A stretch of DNA of 64,000 bases. Origin: Nocardia sp. CC227C (GTDB lineage: Bacteria > Actinomycetota > Actinomycetes > Mycobacteriales > Mycobacteriaceae). Both the position numbers and the translations under genes were made by a program. Below the pieces are notes generated by a model, which did not search any database, was not told the DNA's origin, and saw nothing but the letters and a program-made list of their open reading frames with translations. The stretch is from contig NZ_JASITE010000002.1 of NCBI RefSeq assembly GCF_030767025.1, positions 124,001-188,000 of the forward strand, read 5' to 3'. Positions 8,404 to 17,128 of this stretch are shown piece after piece. The first letter of the stretch is position 1. Each line of letters opens with the position of its first letter.

Positions 8404-9426
8404 ATGAATGCACGATTTCGCCGCGCTCTGATACCTGTCGCCCTGGTCACCGCGGTCGCCGCACTGACGACCGGTTGCGGCCGCGGTGCGGATTCCGGCT
8501 CCGACGATTTCAAGATCGCGATCGTCACCCGGAATTTCACCAACCCGTACTGGGCGGCGCTGCGCGACGGTGCGCTGGCCGAGGCGGACGCGCTGGGCGT
8601 GCGGGTCGATGTCCAGGCCGGACAGTCCGAGACCGACGCCGACGGCGAGAACGCCCAGATCTCCACCATGGCGGCGCGGGGGTACGACTGCTTCGGCGTG
8701 GTCCCGGTCAACAGCACCAATGTGATCACTCCGCTGACGCCGGTCGCGCGCAAGGACATTCCGATCCTGAACCTCGACACCCGGATCGACCCGAAGGCGT
8801 CCGAGGCGGCGGGCGTCAGCTACGCCAGCTTCATCGGTTCGGACAATCTCGATGCCGGTCGGATCGCGGGCGAGCGGATGGTGCGGGCGCTGGGCGGCAG
8901 CGGCAAGGTCGTCATGCTGCAGGGCATCGCGGGCGAGCAGAACGGCATCAACCGTGATCAGGGCTTCAGCGACGCCGTTGCGGGCACACTGGATATCGTG
9001 CAGAAGGCCCCCGCCGACTACGAGCAGGACAAGGGCCTGCAGGTCACCGAGGCGATGCTGCGGGCGCATCCCGACATCACCGGCGTCTTCGCCGCCAACG
9101 ACACCATGGGCCTCGGTGCGGCGCAGGCGATCAAGAACGCCGGCAAGTCGGAGCAGATCAAGGTGATCTCGGTCGACGGCATACAGGCCGCGCTCGACGC
9201 CGTGAAGTCCGGCGACCTGTACGGCACCGTGACCCAATACCCCTATGCCGAAGGCCAACTCGCCGTACAGGGGTGCCTGGCGCTGCACCAGGGCAAGACG
9301 CTGCCCGAGCGAGTCGTCGCCCCGATCGCGTTCATCGGCGCGGACAATGTCGACCAGCAGATCGCGTCGTTCCCGCGCCCGATCGTCGCCTTCGACAACC
9401 CGATCGAAGGGCTGTTGGACAAGTGA
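8404..9426 (+). CDS. rbsB: Ribose-type ABC transporter substrate-binding lipoprotein
   Basis: A 340-residue sugar-binding protein of the RbsB class. The start is the ATG at 8404, which gives a lipoprotein signal peptide with lipobox ALTTGC near residue 24. The mature part has the paired alpha/beta lobes of periplasmic-binding fold type I (FKIAIVTRNFTNPYW at the start; GVFAANDTMGLGAAQAI about two thirds in). It should capture a pentose outside the membrane for the permease that follows, whose GTG overlaps this stop codon. The gene symbol reflects family and operon content; the true sugar could be another pentose or polyol. Confidence 0.88.
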   Translation: MNARFRRALIPVALVTAVAALTTGCGRGADSGSDDFKIAIVTRNFTNPYWAALRDGALAEADALGVRVDVQAGQSETDADGENAQISTMAARGYDCFGVVPVNSTNVITPLTPVARKDIPILNLDTRIDPKASEAAGVSYASFIGSDNLDAGRIAGERMVRALGGSGKVVMLQGIAGEQNGINRDQGFSDAVAGTLDIVQKAPADYEQDKGLQVTEAMLRAHPDITGVFAANDTMGLGAAQAIKNAGKSEQIKVISVDGIQAALDAVKSGDLYGTVTQYPYAEGQLAVQGCLALHQGKTLPERVVAPIAFIGADNVDQQIASFPRPIVAFDNPIEGLLDK

Positions 9427-10400
9427 CGGCCACCGTGGACATCGTGTCGGTCGACTCGCGCGAGCGCGCGGGGCACACCGAGATCCTCTCCAGAATCGCG
9501 GAATTCGCGGCCCCGCTGGCCCTGGTGGTGCTCTGGGTGGTGTTCTTCATCGCCACCCCGCACTTCCTGACGCTGGACAATATCGGTGACCTGCTGGTCG
9601 CATCGACCATTCTGACCGTGCTGGCCCTGGGCCAGCAGTTCGCGATCACGGCCGGTGGCATCGACCTCTCCGTCGGCGCGAATCTGCCTTGGGCCGCAGC
9701 GATTCTCGGCTATCTGACCGCGCACGGCCAGCCACTCGCGATCGGCATCGCCGGTGCGATCCTCGGCGGGCTCGCGGTCGGCGTCGTCAACGGTGTGCTC
9801 GTCGGCCGCCTGGGCATGACCGATTTCGTGGTCACCCTCGGCATGCTGAGCGTGCTCAACGGCATCACCCTGCTGTTGACCCACGGCAATACGCAGGCGG
9901 TCGGTTCCCAGTTCCTGCAACGGCTCGCACTCGACGGCATCGGCCCGGTGCGCTGGTTCTGGCTGCTGGCACTGCTGGCCGCGCTGGCGGTGGCGGTGAT
10001 CATCTTCCGGACCCGGATCGGCACCCACCTGCTCGCGACCGGCGGTCGGCTGGAGGCGGCCCGCGACACCGGCATTCCGGTGAACCGGATTCGCCTGTTC
10101 GCCTACGCAATGTCCGGATTGCTCTGCGGCATAGCCGGTGTCATGCTGGTCGCCCGCAACGGCGGGGCGGATCCGTCGTTGCAGACCACCTATCTGCTGA
10201 GTTCCATCGCGGCCGTGGTGCTGGGTGGCTCCTCGCTGTCCGGCGGCAAGGCATCCGTGCTCGGAACCGTCTGCGGCGCGGTACTTTTCACCTCGCTCAT
10301 CAACGGCTTCACCATTCTCGGCATCTCGCAGTACTACCAGCCGGTCGCGGTCGGCGCGGTGCTGCTGCTCGCCGCGGGCATCGCCCGCTTCCGAAAGTAG
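9423..10400 (+). CDS. rbsC: Ribose-type ABC transporter permease
   Basis: A 325-residue protein with 8-10 hydrophobic helices of the RbsC/BPD_transp_2 family. A conserved ITAGGIDLSVGA (about residues 75-86) and VVLGGSSLSGGKAS near the C-terminus match the family. The start is GTG, overlapping the stop of the binding-protein gene as GTGA, so translation is coupled. A homodimer would form the membrane channel for the sugar. Confidence 0.9.
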   Translation: MTATVDIVSVDSRERAGHTEILSRIAEFAAPLALVVLWVVFFIATPHFLTLDNIGDLLVASTILTVLALGQQFAITAGGIDLSVGANLPWAAAILGYLTAHGQPLAIGIAGAILGGLAVGVVNGVLVGRLGMTDFVVTLGMLSVLNGITLLLTHGNTQAVGSQFLQRLALDGIGPVRWFWLLALLAALAVAVIIFRTRIGTHLLATGGRLEAARDTGIPVNRIRLFAYAMSGLLCGIAGVMLVARNGGADPSLQTTYLLSSIAAVVLGGSSLSGGKASVLGTVCGAVLFTSLINGFTILGISQYYQPVAVGAVLLLAAGIARFRK

Positions 10401-10408
10401 GTCAGGGC

Positions 10409-11176
10409 ATGAAGATTCCACTACTGGAGGCGCGAGGTCTCACCAAGTCGTTCGACTCGGTGCGCGCGCTGGCCGGGGTCAGCATGACGATTCCCGAGGG
10501 TGAGGTCACCGCGCTGGTCGGCGACAACGGCGCGGGCAAGTCGACGCTCGTGCGCTGCCTCACCGGCGTGCAGCCGCCCGATACCGGGCAGATCCTGTTC
10601 CGGGGCGAGCCGGTGCGGTTGCGTTCGCCGGAGCATGCCCGGCGGATGGGCATCGAGACCGTCTACCAGGATCTGGCGCTCATCGACGATCTGACCGTCT
10701 GGCAGAACCTGTTTCTCAACCGTGAGCTGGTGTATCCGCTCGGCATCGTCAATCGCAAGGCCATGATCGCCCGCAGCGGGGAGATCCTGCGCGATCTGGA
10801 TGTCGACGTGCCGTCGGTGCGCACCACCGTGCGGCGGATGAGCGGTGGTCAGCGCCAGAGCATCGCCATCGCGCGGGCGGTGGCGTGGGGCAAGTCCATG
10901 GTCATCATGGACGAGCCGACCGCCGCGCTGGGAGTCCGGGAGACAGCGGCGGTGGAACAGCTGGTGCGCGGCCTGCGCGAACGCGGCGTCACGGTGCTGA
11001 TCATCAGCCACGATCTCGACCAGGTGCTGCGCATCTGCGACAACGTGGTGGTGCTGCGGCGCGGCAGATCCGTTGCCGCACACCGTATCGACGAGGTGGA
11101 CGGCGACCGGCTGGTCGCGCTCATCACCGGTGCCGCGCCCGGCAATCTCGACGTCGCCGCGGAGGTGGCCTCGTGA
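10409..11176 (+). CDS. Sugar ABC transporter ATP-binding protein, single domain
   Basis: A 255-residue ABC ATPase. Walker A is GDNGAGKS (about residues 37-44), the signature MSGGQRQ (about 143-149), Walker B MVIMDEPTAALG (about 162-173), and the switch His is in IISHD. RbsA usually has two fused nucleotide-binding domains; this protein has one, like FrcA-type ATPases, and so must dimerise. It lies 8 bases after the permease, and the ribokinase GTG overlaps its stop. Confidence 0.9.
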   Translation: MKIPLLEARGLTKSFDSVRALAGVSMTIPEGEVTALVGDNGAGKSTLVRCLTGVQPPDTGQILFRGEPVRLRSPEHARRMGIETVYQDLALIDDLTVWQNLFLNRELVYPLGIVNRKAMIARSGEILRDLDVDVPSVRTTVRRMSGGQRQSIAIARAVAWGKSMVIMDEPTAALGVRETAAVEQLVRGLRERGVTVLIISHDLDQVLRICDNVVVLRRGRSVAAHRIDEVDGDRLVALITGAAPGNLDVAAEVAS

Positions 11177-12111
11177 CGGTGGTGGTGCTCGGTTCGGTCA
11201 ATCGGGACGTGGTGTGCGAGGTGCCGCGGCTGCCCGCGCCCGGTGAGACCACCCTCGCCATCGGTACGCGAACCAATCTGGGCGGCAAGGGATCCAACCA
11301 GGCGGTGGCCGCGGCCAAGGCGGGTGGGCACGTCGAGTTCGTGGCCAGGATCGGCGCGGATCCGGACCCTTCGCTACGGAAGTCCCTGCGCGAGTACGGC
11401 ATCGGACTCGACGCCGTGGGCGAGGTGCCCGGCGCGCACACCGGTACGGCCTATATCACCGTCGCCGGGGGTGAGAACCAGATCGTGGTCGACCCGGCCG
11501 CCAACTTCCGGTGGGAGACCGATGCGGAACTCGACGCCTCGGTCGCGGCGCGGCTCGTCGCGGACGCGGAGGTGGTGGTGGCACAGCTGGAGGTGCCGGT
11601 TCGAGTGGTGGCCTGGGCGGCGCGGCGCGCACGACGCTTCATCCTCAACGCCGCCCCCGCCGCCACCCTGCCCACCGATCTGCTGCACCGGTGTGATCCG
11701 TTGATAGTCAACGAAACCGAGCTCTCGACATTCACCGGCACGAGCGCGACGACACCGCGGGAGACGTTCGACCAAGCGCGTGAGCTGTGCCTGAGCGGCG
11801 TTCCCGCCGTGGTCGCCACCCTGGGTGCGGCCGGGGCGGTCTGGGTCCGCCGCGACGGCCGCACCGCCGTCGGCGGATACCAGCCGGCTCCGCGAGTCCC
11901 CGCGACCGATTCCACCGGAGCCGGGGACGCCTTCGTCGGCGCACTGGCGACCGCGCTCGCTCGCGGGGACGATCTGCCCACCGGCGTCGCCTTCGCGACC
12001 GCCGCCGCCGCACTGGCCGTCCAGTCCCCCGGCACCCATACCGCCTATCCCACCCGCGAGCAGATCACCGCCGCCCTCGACACCGTCCCACCGGCCACGC
12101 GCCCGTTCTGA
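11173..12111 (+). CDS. rbsK: Ribokinase-like PfkB-family sugar kinase
   Basis: A 312-residue carbohydrate kinase. It shows the N-terminal PfkB motif NLGGKGSNQAVAAAKAGG (about residues 35-52) and the C-terminal DSTGAGDAFVGALA motif with the catalytic Asp (about 250-263). It would phosphorylate the imported pentose at the expense of ATP in the cytoplasm. The GTG start overlaps the ATPase stop (GTGA), so it is coupled within the operon. Confidence 0.88.
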   Translation: MTVVVLGSVNRDVVCEVPRLPAPGETTLAIGTRTNLGGKGSNQAVAAAKAGGHVEFVARIGADPDPSLRKSLREYGIGLDAVGEVPGAHTGTAYITVAGGENQIVVDPAANFRWETDAELDASVAARLVADAEVVVAQLEVPVRVVAWAARRARRFILNAAPAATLPTDLLHRCDPLIVNETELSTFTGTSATTPRETFDQARELCLSGVPAVVATLGAAGAVWVRRDGRTAVGGYQPAPRVPATDSTGAGDAFVGALATALARGDDLPTGVAFATAAAALAVQSPGTHTAYPTREQITAALDTVPPATRPF

Positions 12112-12140
12112 CCACTTCGGCCCCGCAAAGGAATTCGACC

Positions 12141-12536
12141 GTGCGATCCACCGGCATCATCCACGCCGACCTGCTGTCGGCGCTCACCGCGCTACGCCAT
12201 ACCGATCTGTTCGCCGTCAGCGACTCCGGCCTCCCCGTTCCGGCCGACGTCCCGGTCATCGACCTCGGCATCAGCTACGGTCTCCCCCGCTTCGAGCCGG
12301 TGCTCGACCTCATTCTGAGCGAGGTCACCGTGGAAGCGGCGTGGGGCAGCGGCGATGTCACCGCCCACAACCCCGACGCCGCCGCCCTGCTCACCGATCG
12401 CCTACAGGCGAAGCTGCTCGACCACTCCGAGTTCAAGGCCCGCATCGCCCAGTGCCGCTTCGTGGTCCGCACCGGCGAGGCGCAGCCCTACGCCAATGTG
12501 CTGCTGCGCGCGGGGGTGCCGTGGTTGTCGGTATGA
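12141..12536 (+). CDS. rbsD: RbsD/FucU-family sugar mutarotase (D-ribose pyranase)
   Basis: A 131-residue protein of the RbsD family, which interconverts pyranose and furanose anomers before phosphorylation. Family features are the N-terminal GIIHADLLSALTALRHTD with its catalytic-region His, VIDLGISYGLPRFEPVLDLIL, and the C-terminal TGEAQPYANVLLRAGVPW. The start is GTG, preceded by AAAGGAATTCGACC. It is the last gene of the ribose-type operon, 29 bases after the kinase. Confidence 0.88.
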   Translation: MRSTGIIHADLLSALTALRHTDLFAVSDSGLPVPADVPVIDLGISYGLPRFEPVLDLILSEVTVEAAWGSGDVTAHNPDAAALLTDRLQAKLLDHSEFKARIAQCRFVVRTGEAQPYANVLLRAGVPWLSV

Positions 12537-12852
12537 CGCGCCCACGGCGGTCGTAACAACGGAACCGGTCGGGCGTTTACAGCTATATTTCTCTCCCACA
12601 AGGGAATTCACCGCGAATGAGCTTTCGAAACGACCACGCTTCTGCACGCTCACTATCTATACTTCATTGCAGCGCGATACATTCGAGCAAGGCACTCGCC
12701 TTCGGCTCGATACCTATCGGTACCCGACTTCCGCAACACGCCGCGCGGCACCTGCGGACCGCAATCGGCGCGGTCCGCCAAGCCTGGAAGCAACGGCGCT
12801 TCGCCACAGCTCCCGGGGACACACTCCGGGGGAGTCAAGGAAGGTGATCAGC
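12537..12852. other. Intergenic region with a strong hairpin
   Basis: No supported gene. A perfect 9-bp stem, GCGGACCGC (12754-12762) with GCGGTCCGC (12770-12778) and a 7-base loop, could end the rbs transcript or fold in the leader of the next gene. The first 130 bases are AT-richer than the surroundings and probably hold the promoter of the gene at 12853. Confidence 0.4.
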
Positions 12853-13155
12853 ATGCCCGACATCGATCTGGGCCTGGCGACCGACTGGAACGAGGGTGAT
12901 ACGCACGGCCGAATCCGGCTGCGGCAGAATCAGTGCTACCCGAGTTCACCGAAGAAGGATGTACTCATCAGCTCTCCGGTGAGCATCGAACTCTCGGTCA
13001 ATTCAAACTACAGCACCAGCCAAGAAGCCGACAAGATCTTCTTCACCACCCACCACGGCAGCATGAAGAAGATCATCGCCGTTCTGGATTCCAATGGCGA
13101 CCTCTACATCACCGGGCGGCTGATCCAGGAAGCCGGGGATCTGAAGTACACCTAG
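12853..13155 (+). CDS. Small conserved-looking hypothetical protein
   Basis: A 100-residue soluble protein with no signal peptide or membrane segment. It is a mixture of short beta-like segments (VLISSPVSIELSVNSNYS, LYITGRLIQEAGDL). The start is the ATG at 12853 with AAGGAAGG 8 bases upstream; a GTG at 12844 is less well placed. I do not recognise the family with certainty. It stands alone, between the rbs operon and a convergent lipoprotein gene. Confidence 0.65.
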   Translation: MPDIDLGLATDWNEGDTHGRIRLRQNQCYPSSPKKDVLISSPVSIELSVNSNYSTSQEADKIFFTTHHGSMKKIIAVLDSNGDLYITGRLIQEAGDLKYT

Positions 13156-13181
13156 TCGGCAAGGTTCCGCATCGATAACCA

Positions 13182-13227
13182 GTCGGGCCACCCGTACGCG
13201 CTCGGAGAGGCGTGCGAGTGGCCCGAC
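13182..13227. terminator. Bidirectional hairpin
   Basis: A perfect 10-bp stem (GTCGGGCCAC at 13182-13191, GTGGCCCGAC at 13218-13227) with a 26-base loop. It lies between two convergent genes and suits a shared terminator. Confidence 0.55.
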
Positions 13228-13257
13228 GACTTGGCTTTTCAGCATTCGGGCGAACCG

Positions 13258-13911
13258 CTACCGGGGAGCGCCGGGGTTGGCGACCTCGTCCGGAATCGAC
13301 GGGTTCGGGGTGACCGTGCTGCCGTCCGAACCGAGGGTGAAGGTGATGACCGTCGGACCGCCCGACGGGCAGCAGTTGGCATCGTCACCGGTCAGCCAGC
13401 GGTATTGCACCTGGACAGCGCGGTCGGAGGAGCCGACGACACTCGTGTACGACGTGGCCTTGGACGTCGCGGTGCCGAGATACCCGTCGTGGTTGAAGAA
13501 CAGCACGTGGTACGGCGAACTGGCCGTGCCACCCGGCGTCGTCGCCAGCACCCAGAGCAGCTCCGGGCACGACCCGACCGCCGCGTCGATGGCACTGTCG
13601 ACGCTGTACGAATCACCGCCCACTGTCGGCCCGAGCGAGTCGATCGCCGCGCCGACCACACCCGACCCTGGATCAACGCACAGACCATTGCCCGCGGTAG
13701 CGGGAATGCCGTCGACCGGCGGACGCGTCGTGACCGGCGGCTGGTCCGGTCGCGACGTGTCCGTCGGCGCGGCGGTCCCGGGCACCGTGCCCGGTTCCGA
13801 GGGGCCGGGTGTCGGCGCGCCGGGCCCGGGCGGTGTCGTGGTGTCCTGGCAGCCCGCGACCGCACCGGCCACCAAGAAGGCCGCCAGCCCCGTACCGATG
13901 AGCTTGTTCAT
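13258..13911 (-). CDS. LppP/LprE-type lipoprotein
   Basis: A 217-residue lipoprotein. The signal peptide has its lipobox Cys near residue 22 (GAVAGC), followed by a Pro/Thr-rich linker (about 25-65) and a C-terminal domain containing SSPYHVLFFNHDGYLGTAT. That motif is characteristic of the LppP/LprE family of mycolata. The start at 13911 is supported by GGGAGGAAATCA immediately upstream; an ATG nine codons earlier has no such site. It is probably anchored to the outer face of the cytoplasmic membrane. The function of the family is unknown. Confidence 0.75.
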   Translation of the reverse strand: MNKLIGTGLAAFLVAGAVAGCQDTTTPPGPGAPTPGPSEPGTVPGTAAPTDTSRPDQPPVTTRPPVDGIPATAGNGLCVDPGSGVVGAAIDSLGPTVGGDSYSVDSAIDAAVGSCPELLWVLATTPGGTASSPYHVLFFNHDGYLGTATSKATSYTSVVGSSDRAVQVQYRWLTGDDANCCPSGGPTVITFTLGSDGSTVTPNPSIPDEVANPGAPR

Positions 13912-13983
13912 TGATTTCCTCCCGATTTTCGTCCCCACTCGGGTGTCGGTCCGGGAAGGCCGCCGGTTACGCCCCCAATTGTA

Positions 13984-14009
13984 TGGTCATGCCTTGTGTG
14001 GTCATGCCT
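13984..14009. repeat. Short direct repeat upstream of the lipoprotein gene
   Basis: TGGTCATGCCT occurs twice (13984-13994 and 13999-14009) separated by TGTG. The pair lies about 75-100 bases upstream of the lipoprotein start and could be a tandem regulator site. No further gene is seen in the 280-base gap. Confidence 0.4.
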
Positions 14010-14194
14010 CAGTAAGATCGCAAACCGCAGTACACCAACGTGATTGCCCTACTCCGCCACCGGGCCAACCGGCGACGACCTGACGTTGCTCAGCCGAGTC
14101 GCGGCGGCTTCGTCGAGTCGACCCGCCGGTGTGGTCGACGGCCTCGGGGTAGGCGACACCGTCAGGCCGGAGAGTGTGCGGTCACGGCACACGC

Positions 14195-14416
14195 CTACGG
14201 GCGATCGAACTCACCACCCGCGACACCGGCGGTGAAGGCATCCCACGCTTCGGGGGCGAAGATGAGGACCGGTCCGGACGGGTTCCTGGAGTCGCGCACG
14301 CCGACCGCGCTTGCCGCAATATACGCGACCTCGACACAATCCTGACTGCCGCCGCTATAGCTGCTCTTGAACCATTGAGCCTCGAACCATTGAGCCTCGG
14401 ACAGGTCGACGTTCAT
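14195..14416 (-). CDS. DUF397-domain small protein
   Basis: A 73-residue protein of the DUF397 family (WFKSSYSGGSQDCVEVAYI ... VGVRDSRNPSGPVLIFAPEAWDAF), which in actinomycetes accompanies DUF5753 XRE regulators. Its ATG overlaps the stop of the upstream DUF5753 remnant. An exact 15-bp tandem duplication near the N-terminus (14369-14398) repeats EAQWF. Because the partner regulator is truncated, the pair may no longer work. Confidence 0.8.
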   Translation of the reverse strand: MNVDLSEAQWFEAQWFKSSYSGGSQDCVEVAYIAASAVGVRDSRNPSGPVLIFAPEAWDAFTAGVAGGEFDRP

Positions 14417-14709
14417 GCTCTGGCTCCCTTGCTCATGTGCCGAAGCAGGTCGCGGCTCTGCCGCGCGTCCAACGCTACTCGCCGCATGGCGTCGTGCGCT
14501 GCGCGGTAGCGCGCAACGCTATCGCGATCGTCGAAGTACATAGCGCCGGTGTAGCTTTCGACATACACCACCGATGGTTCGTCAGGCTGGTGGTTGGCGT
14601 CGCCGAAGTCCAAGATCGTGAACGGCCCGGTCAGATCACCTAGAGGGGTACCCGCCGTATAGGGCAGGACGCGCATGGAACGCGAACGCCGCGGTTGGCG
14701 ACTGACCAT
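14413..14709 (-). pseudogene. C-terminal remnant of a DUF5753/XRE regulator
   Basis: This 98-codon frame corresponds only to the last part of a DUF5753 domain (VVYVESYTGAMYFDDRDSVARYRAAHDAMRR). Intact members are about 270-290 residues, with an N-terminal helix-turn-helix that is absent here. The stop overlaps the DUF397 start as ATGA, the usual arrangement for this gene pair, showing that an intact pair once stood here. The upstream portion appears deleted. Confidence 0.65.
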
Positions 14710-15106
14710 TCCGCGCTCCCGTCTCTACGCCGCCGTACTGCACTCGGTTATCGTCAGCGCCCGCGCATCTCACCGCCTGCCCGCCACCCTCGATCACGCC
14801 GATATCCTCGACGCCATCTTCGACGGCGCCGAACCCCCGGGCCGAAGCGAGGCCGGGCGACCCGTGGAAGACCTCATCGGCCACCACATCGTGCCTGTGA
14901 ACTGACCTTCCTCGCCGTCGACCTGGTACCCATGCAGTCGAGGTGGCGCTGTGATCCGGCTTCCCATGCCGGTCTCCCGGTTGACTGACATCCCTGTGAA
15001 TTCGGATGCTGCTAATCGGTGAAAGTGTTGCGGGGGTGGCGTTTCAGTGACTAGCTTTGCGATCACCGCTGGCAAATAGCCAGACCTGTGAGTAGGCGAG
15101 AATTCG
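14710..15106. other. Stretch without a firm gene
   Basis: A plus-strand frame (14675-14905, 76 codons) overlaps the DUF5753 remnant and has no clear ribosome binding site; I do not accept it as a gene. The last 150 bases are AT-richer and probably contain the promoter of the sensor gene at 15107. Confidence 0.35.
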
Positions 15107-17128
15107 GTGATCGGCAGCAGATTCCTCCATGAGATCTCAGCACTGTGGCGGCGGACTGCCAGCGTGCGGACCAGAGTGCTGGTCATCGTGCTCATTCCGA
15201 GTATCGCGTTGCTCGCGATTGGGGTCGGCGGATCCGCCTACCTGGTGCAGAGCGGGCGCGAGGCCAATCGGTTCGCTGAACTGGCGCGCGGCACCTCTGG
15301 GCCGTCGATCATGATGATCGAGGCATTCCAGGAGGAACGCAGGCTTTCACTGCTGTTCCTGGCCGGGGACGACTCGGCGGGGTTCGCGTTGCCGGCGGCG
15401 CGCAAGCAGTCCGATGCGGGGTACGCGGCGGTGGTGGCCCAGGCCAATGCCCTGTCGGAGCTGCGGCCCGACCTGAAGGACGGGTTCTTCCGGGTCGGTG
15501 TCGGCCAGAAGGTGCCGGCCCTGCGGGCCGCGATCGATGCGCGCGCCATTCCGGCCGCGGACGCGTTCACCGCGTACAGCATGGCGGTCGCGGCCATCGT
15601 CAACGGCTGGCTGATCTCGGCGGACGTCGCGCCCGAATCCCATATCGCGGTCGAGCTGTACAAGTCGGTGCATGCGCTGCGTGCCGCCGAATCCATCTCA
15701 CAGACAAGCGGTTTGGGCTCGCTGATGATGCTCACCGGGGAGCTGTCGCCGGAGCTGCTGGTGGAATTGACCGGATACATCGGCGACGGACGCGGCGAGA
15801 TCGCCTACATCGGGTCGGTGCTGCAGGGGGCGCACCTCGACCAATGGAAGGCGCTTACCGCGAGCACTGAATGGCAACGGCTGCGTGCCATGGAGGACGC
15901 GATCATCCAGCGCGGCCCGGTCGCCGCGGCCGACGACAGCGGTCGATCCTCCAGCGAATCCGCCGATCCGCTACCGCTGACGCTGACCGAGTGGCAGCAG
16001 GTCGCTGGCAAGGTCCGGCGCGATCTGCTGAGCCTGTGGGAAACCCAAAGTGTCGACGCGCATTTCGAGGCGACCGAACGAGGCAATCGGCTCGAGCGGA
16101 ATTCGCTGTCCGCCGGGGCGGGTGTACTCTCGCTCGCGCTGCTGGCCTTCCTCGGCGCGCTGGTGCTGGCCAACCGGTTCATCGCACGCCTGCGCCGGCT
16201 ACGCCGGGACACGCTGGAATTGGCCGATGAACGATTGCCGGACACCATCCGCCGACTATCGGCCGGCGAGGAGTTCGATCAGGACGCCGACCGATTGGAC
16301 TTCGGGTCCGACGAGATCGGCCACGTCGCAGACGCTTTCAACCGCGCGCACCGGGCGGCGGTGAACGCGGCGGTGGCCGAGGCCAAGACCCGGGCGGGCG
16401 TGAACGCGGTGTTCGTGAAGATCGCCCACCGGTCCCAGGGCGTGGTTCACCGCCAGCTGGCCCTGCTGGACAAGGCCGAGCGGGAGGAACCGGAACCGGA
16501 CCGGCTGAAATTGCTGTTCCAGCTCGACCACTTGGCGACTCGCGCCCGGCGCAACTCCGAGAACCTCATCGTGCTCGGCGGAGAACAGCCGGGACGCAAG
16601 TGGCGCAATCCGGTGCCGCTGATCGATGTGGTTCGCGGTGCGGGCGCGGAATCGCTGGACTACACCAGAATTCATGTCCGAAAGCTGCCGGAGACACAGA
16701 TCGTCGGATCCGCCGTCACCGATATCATCCACCTCTTGGCGGAACTGGCCGACAATGCCACCACGTTCTCCCCACCGGAGTCGCCCGTCGAGGTCACCGG
16801 TGGTCTGGTCGGCAAGGGAATCGCCATCGAGATCTCCGATCAGGGCCTCGGTATGACCGAGGAGGATATGGCCGCCCGCAACGCGCTGCTGGCACAGCCA
16901 CCGGATTTCAGCGTCGCGACCCTGGCCGGAGATATCCGGCTCGGCTTGTTCGTGGTCGCGAAACTGGCGGCCCGCCACCGTATTACAGTGCGGCTCACGG
17001 AATCCGACTATGGCGGCGTGAAGGCTATCGTGCTGATCCCGAATTCGCTCACGACCTCCGCTCCGGATGCAAGCGCTGCCGATCCTGTCGAAGAGCGGCG
17101 AATTCCGGCGCAGCCCGAGTACTCATGA
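15107..17128 (+). CDS. NIT-domain sensor with histidine-kinase-like ATPase (conservon CvnA type)
   Basis: A 673-residue membrane sensor. A first transmembrane helix (about 22-46) leads into an extracellular helical NIT-type (nitrate/nitrite-sensing-like) domain (about 50-330). A second helix (about 337-358), a HAMP-like segment and a GHKL ATPase domain (about 520-650) follow. The ATPase shows an N-box (LLAELADNATTFSPP), a G1 box (ISDQGLGMTEED) and a GLFVVAKLAARH segment. Such proteins head actinomycete conservons and signal to a small GTPase. The start is GTG after GTAGGCGAG. A DUF742 gene follows with ATGA overlap. Confidence 0.82.
   Translation: MIGSRFLHEISALWRRTASVRTRVLVIVLIPSIALLAIGVGGSAYLVQSGREANRFAELARGTSGPSIMMIEAFQEERRLSLLFLAGDDSAGFALPAARKQSDAGYAAVVAQANALSELRPDLKDGFFRVGVGQKVPALRAAIDARAIPAADAFTAYSMAVAAIVNGWLISADVAPESHIAVELYKSVHALRAAESISQTSGLGSLMMLTGELSPELLVELTGYIGDGRGEIAYIGSVLQGAHLDQWKALTASTEWQRLRAMEDAIIQRGPVAAADDSGRSSSESADPLPLTLTEWQQVAGKVRRDLLSLWETQSVDAHFEATERGNRLERNSLSAGAGVLSLALLAFLGALVLANRFIARLRRLRRDTLELADERLPDTIRRLSAGEEFDQDADRLDFGSDEIGHVADAFNRAHRAAVNAAVAEAKTRAGVNAVFVKIAHRSQGVVHRQLALLDKAEREEPEPDRLKLLFQLDHLATRARRNSENLIVLGGEQPGRKWRNPVPLIDVVRGAGAESLDYTRIHVRKLPETQIVGSAVTDIIHLLAELADNATTFSPPESPVEVTGGLVGKGIAIEISDQGLGMTEEDMAARNALLAQPPDFSVATLAGDIRLGLFVVAKLAARHRITVRLTESDYGGVKAIVLIPNSLTTSAPDASAADPVEERRIPAQPEYS

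Noticed and set aside
14675..14905. Plus-strand frame of 76 codons
   Set aside because: It overlaps the better supported DUF5753 remnant, has no ribosome binding site, and shows no recognisable motif.
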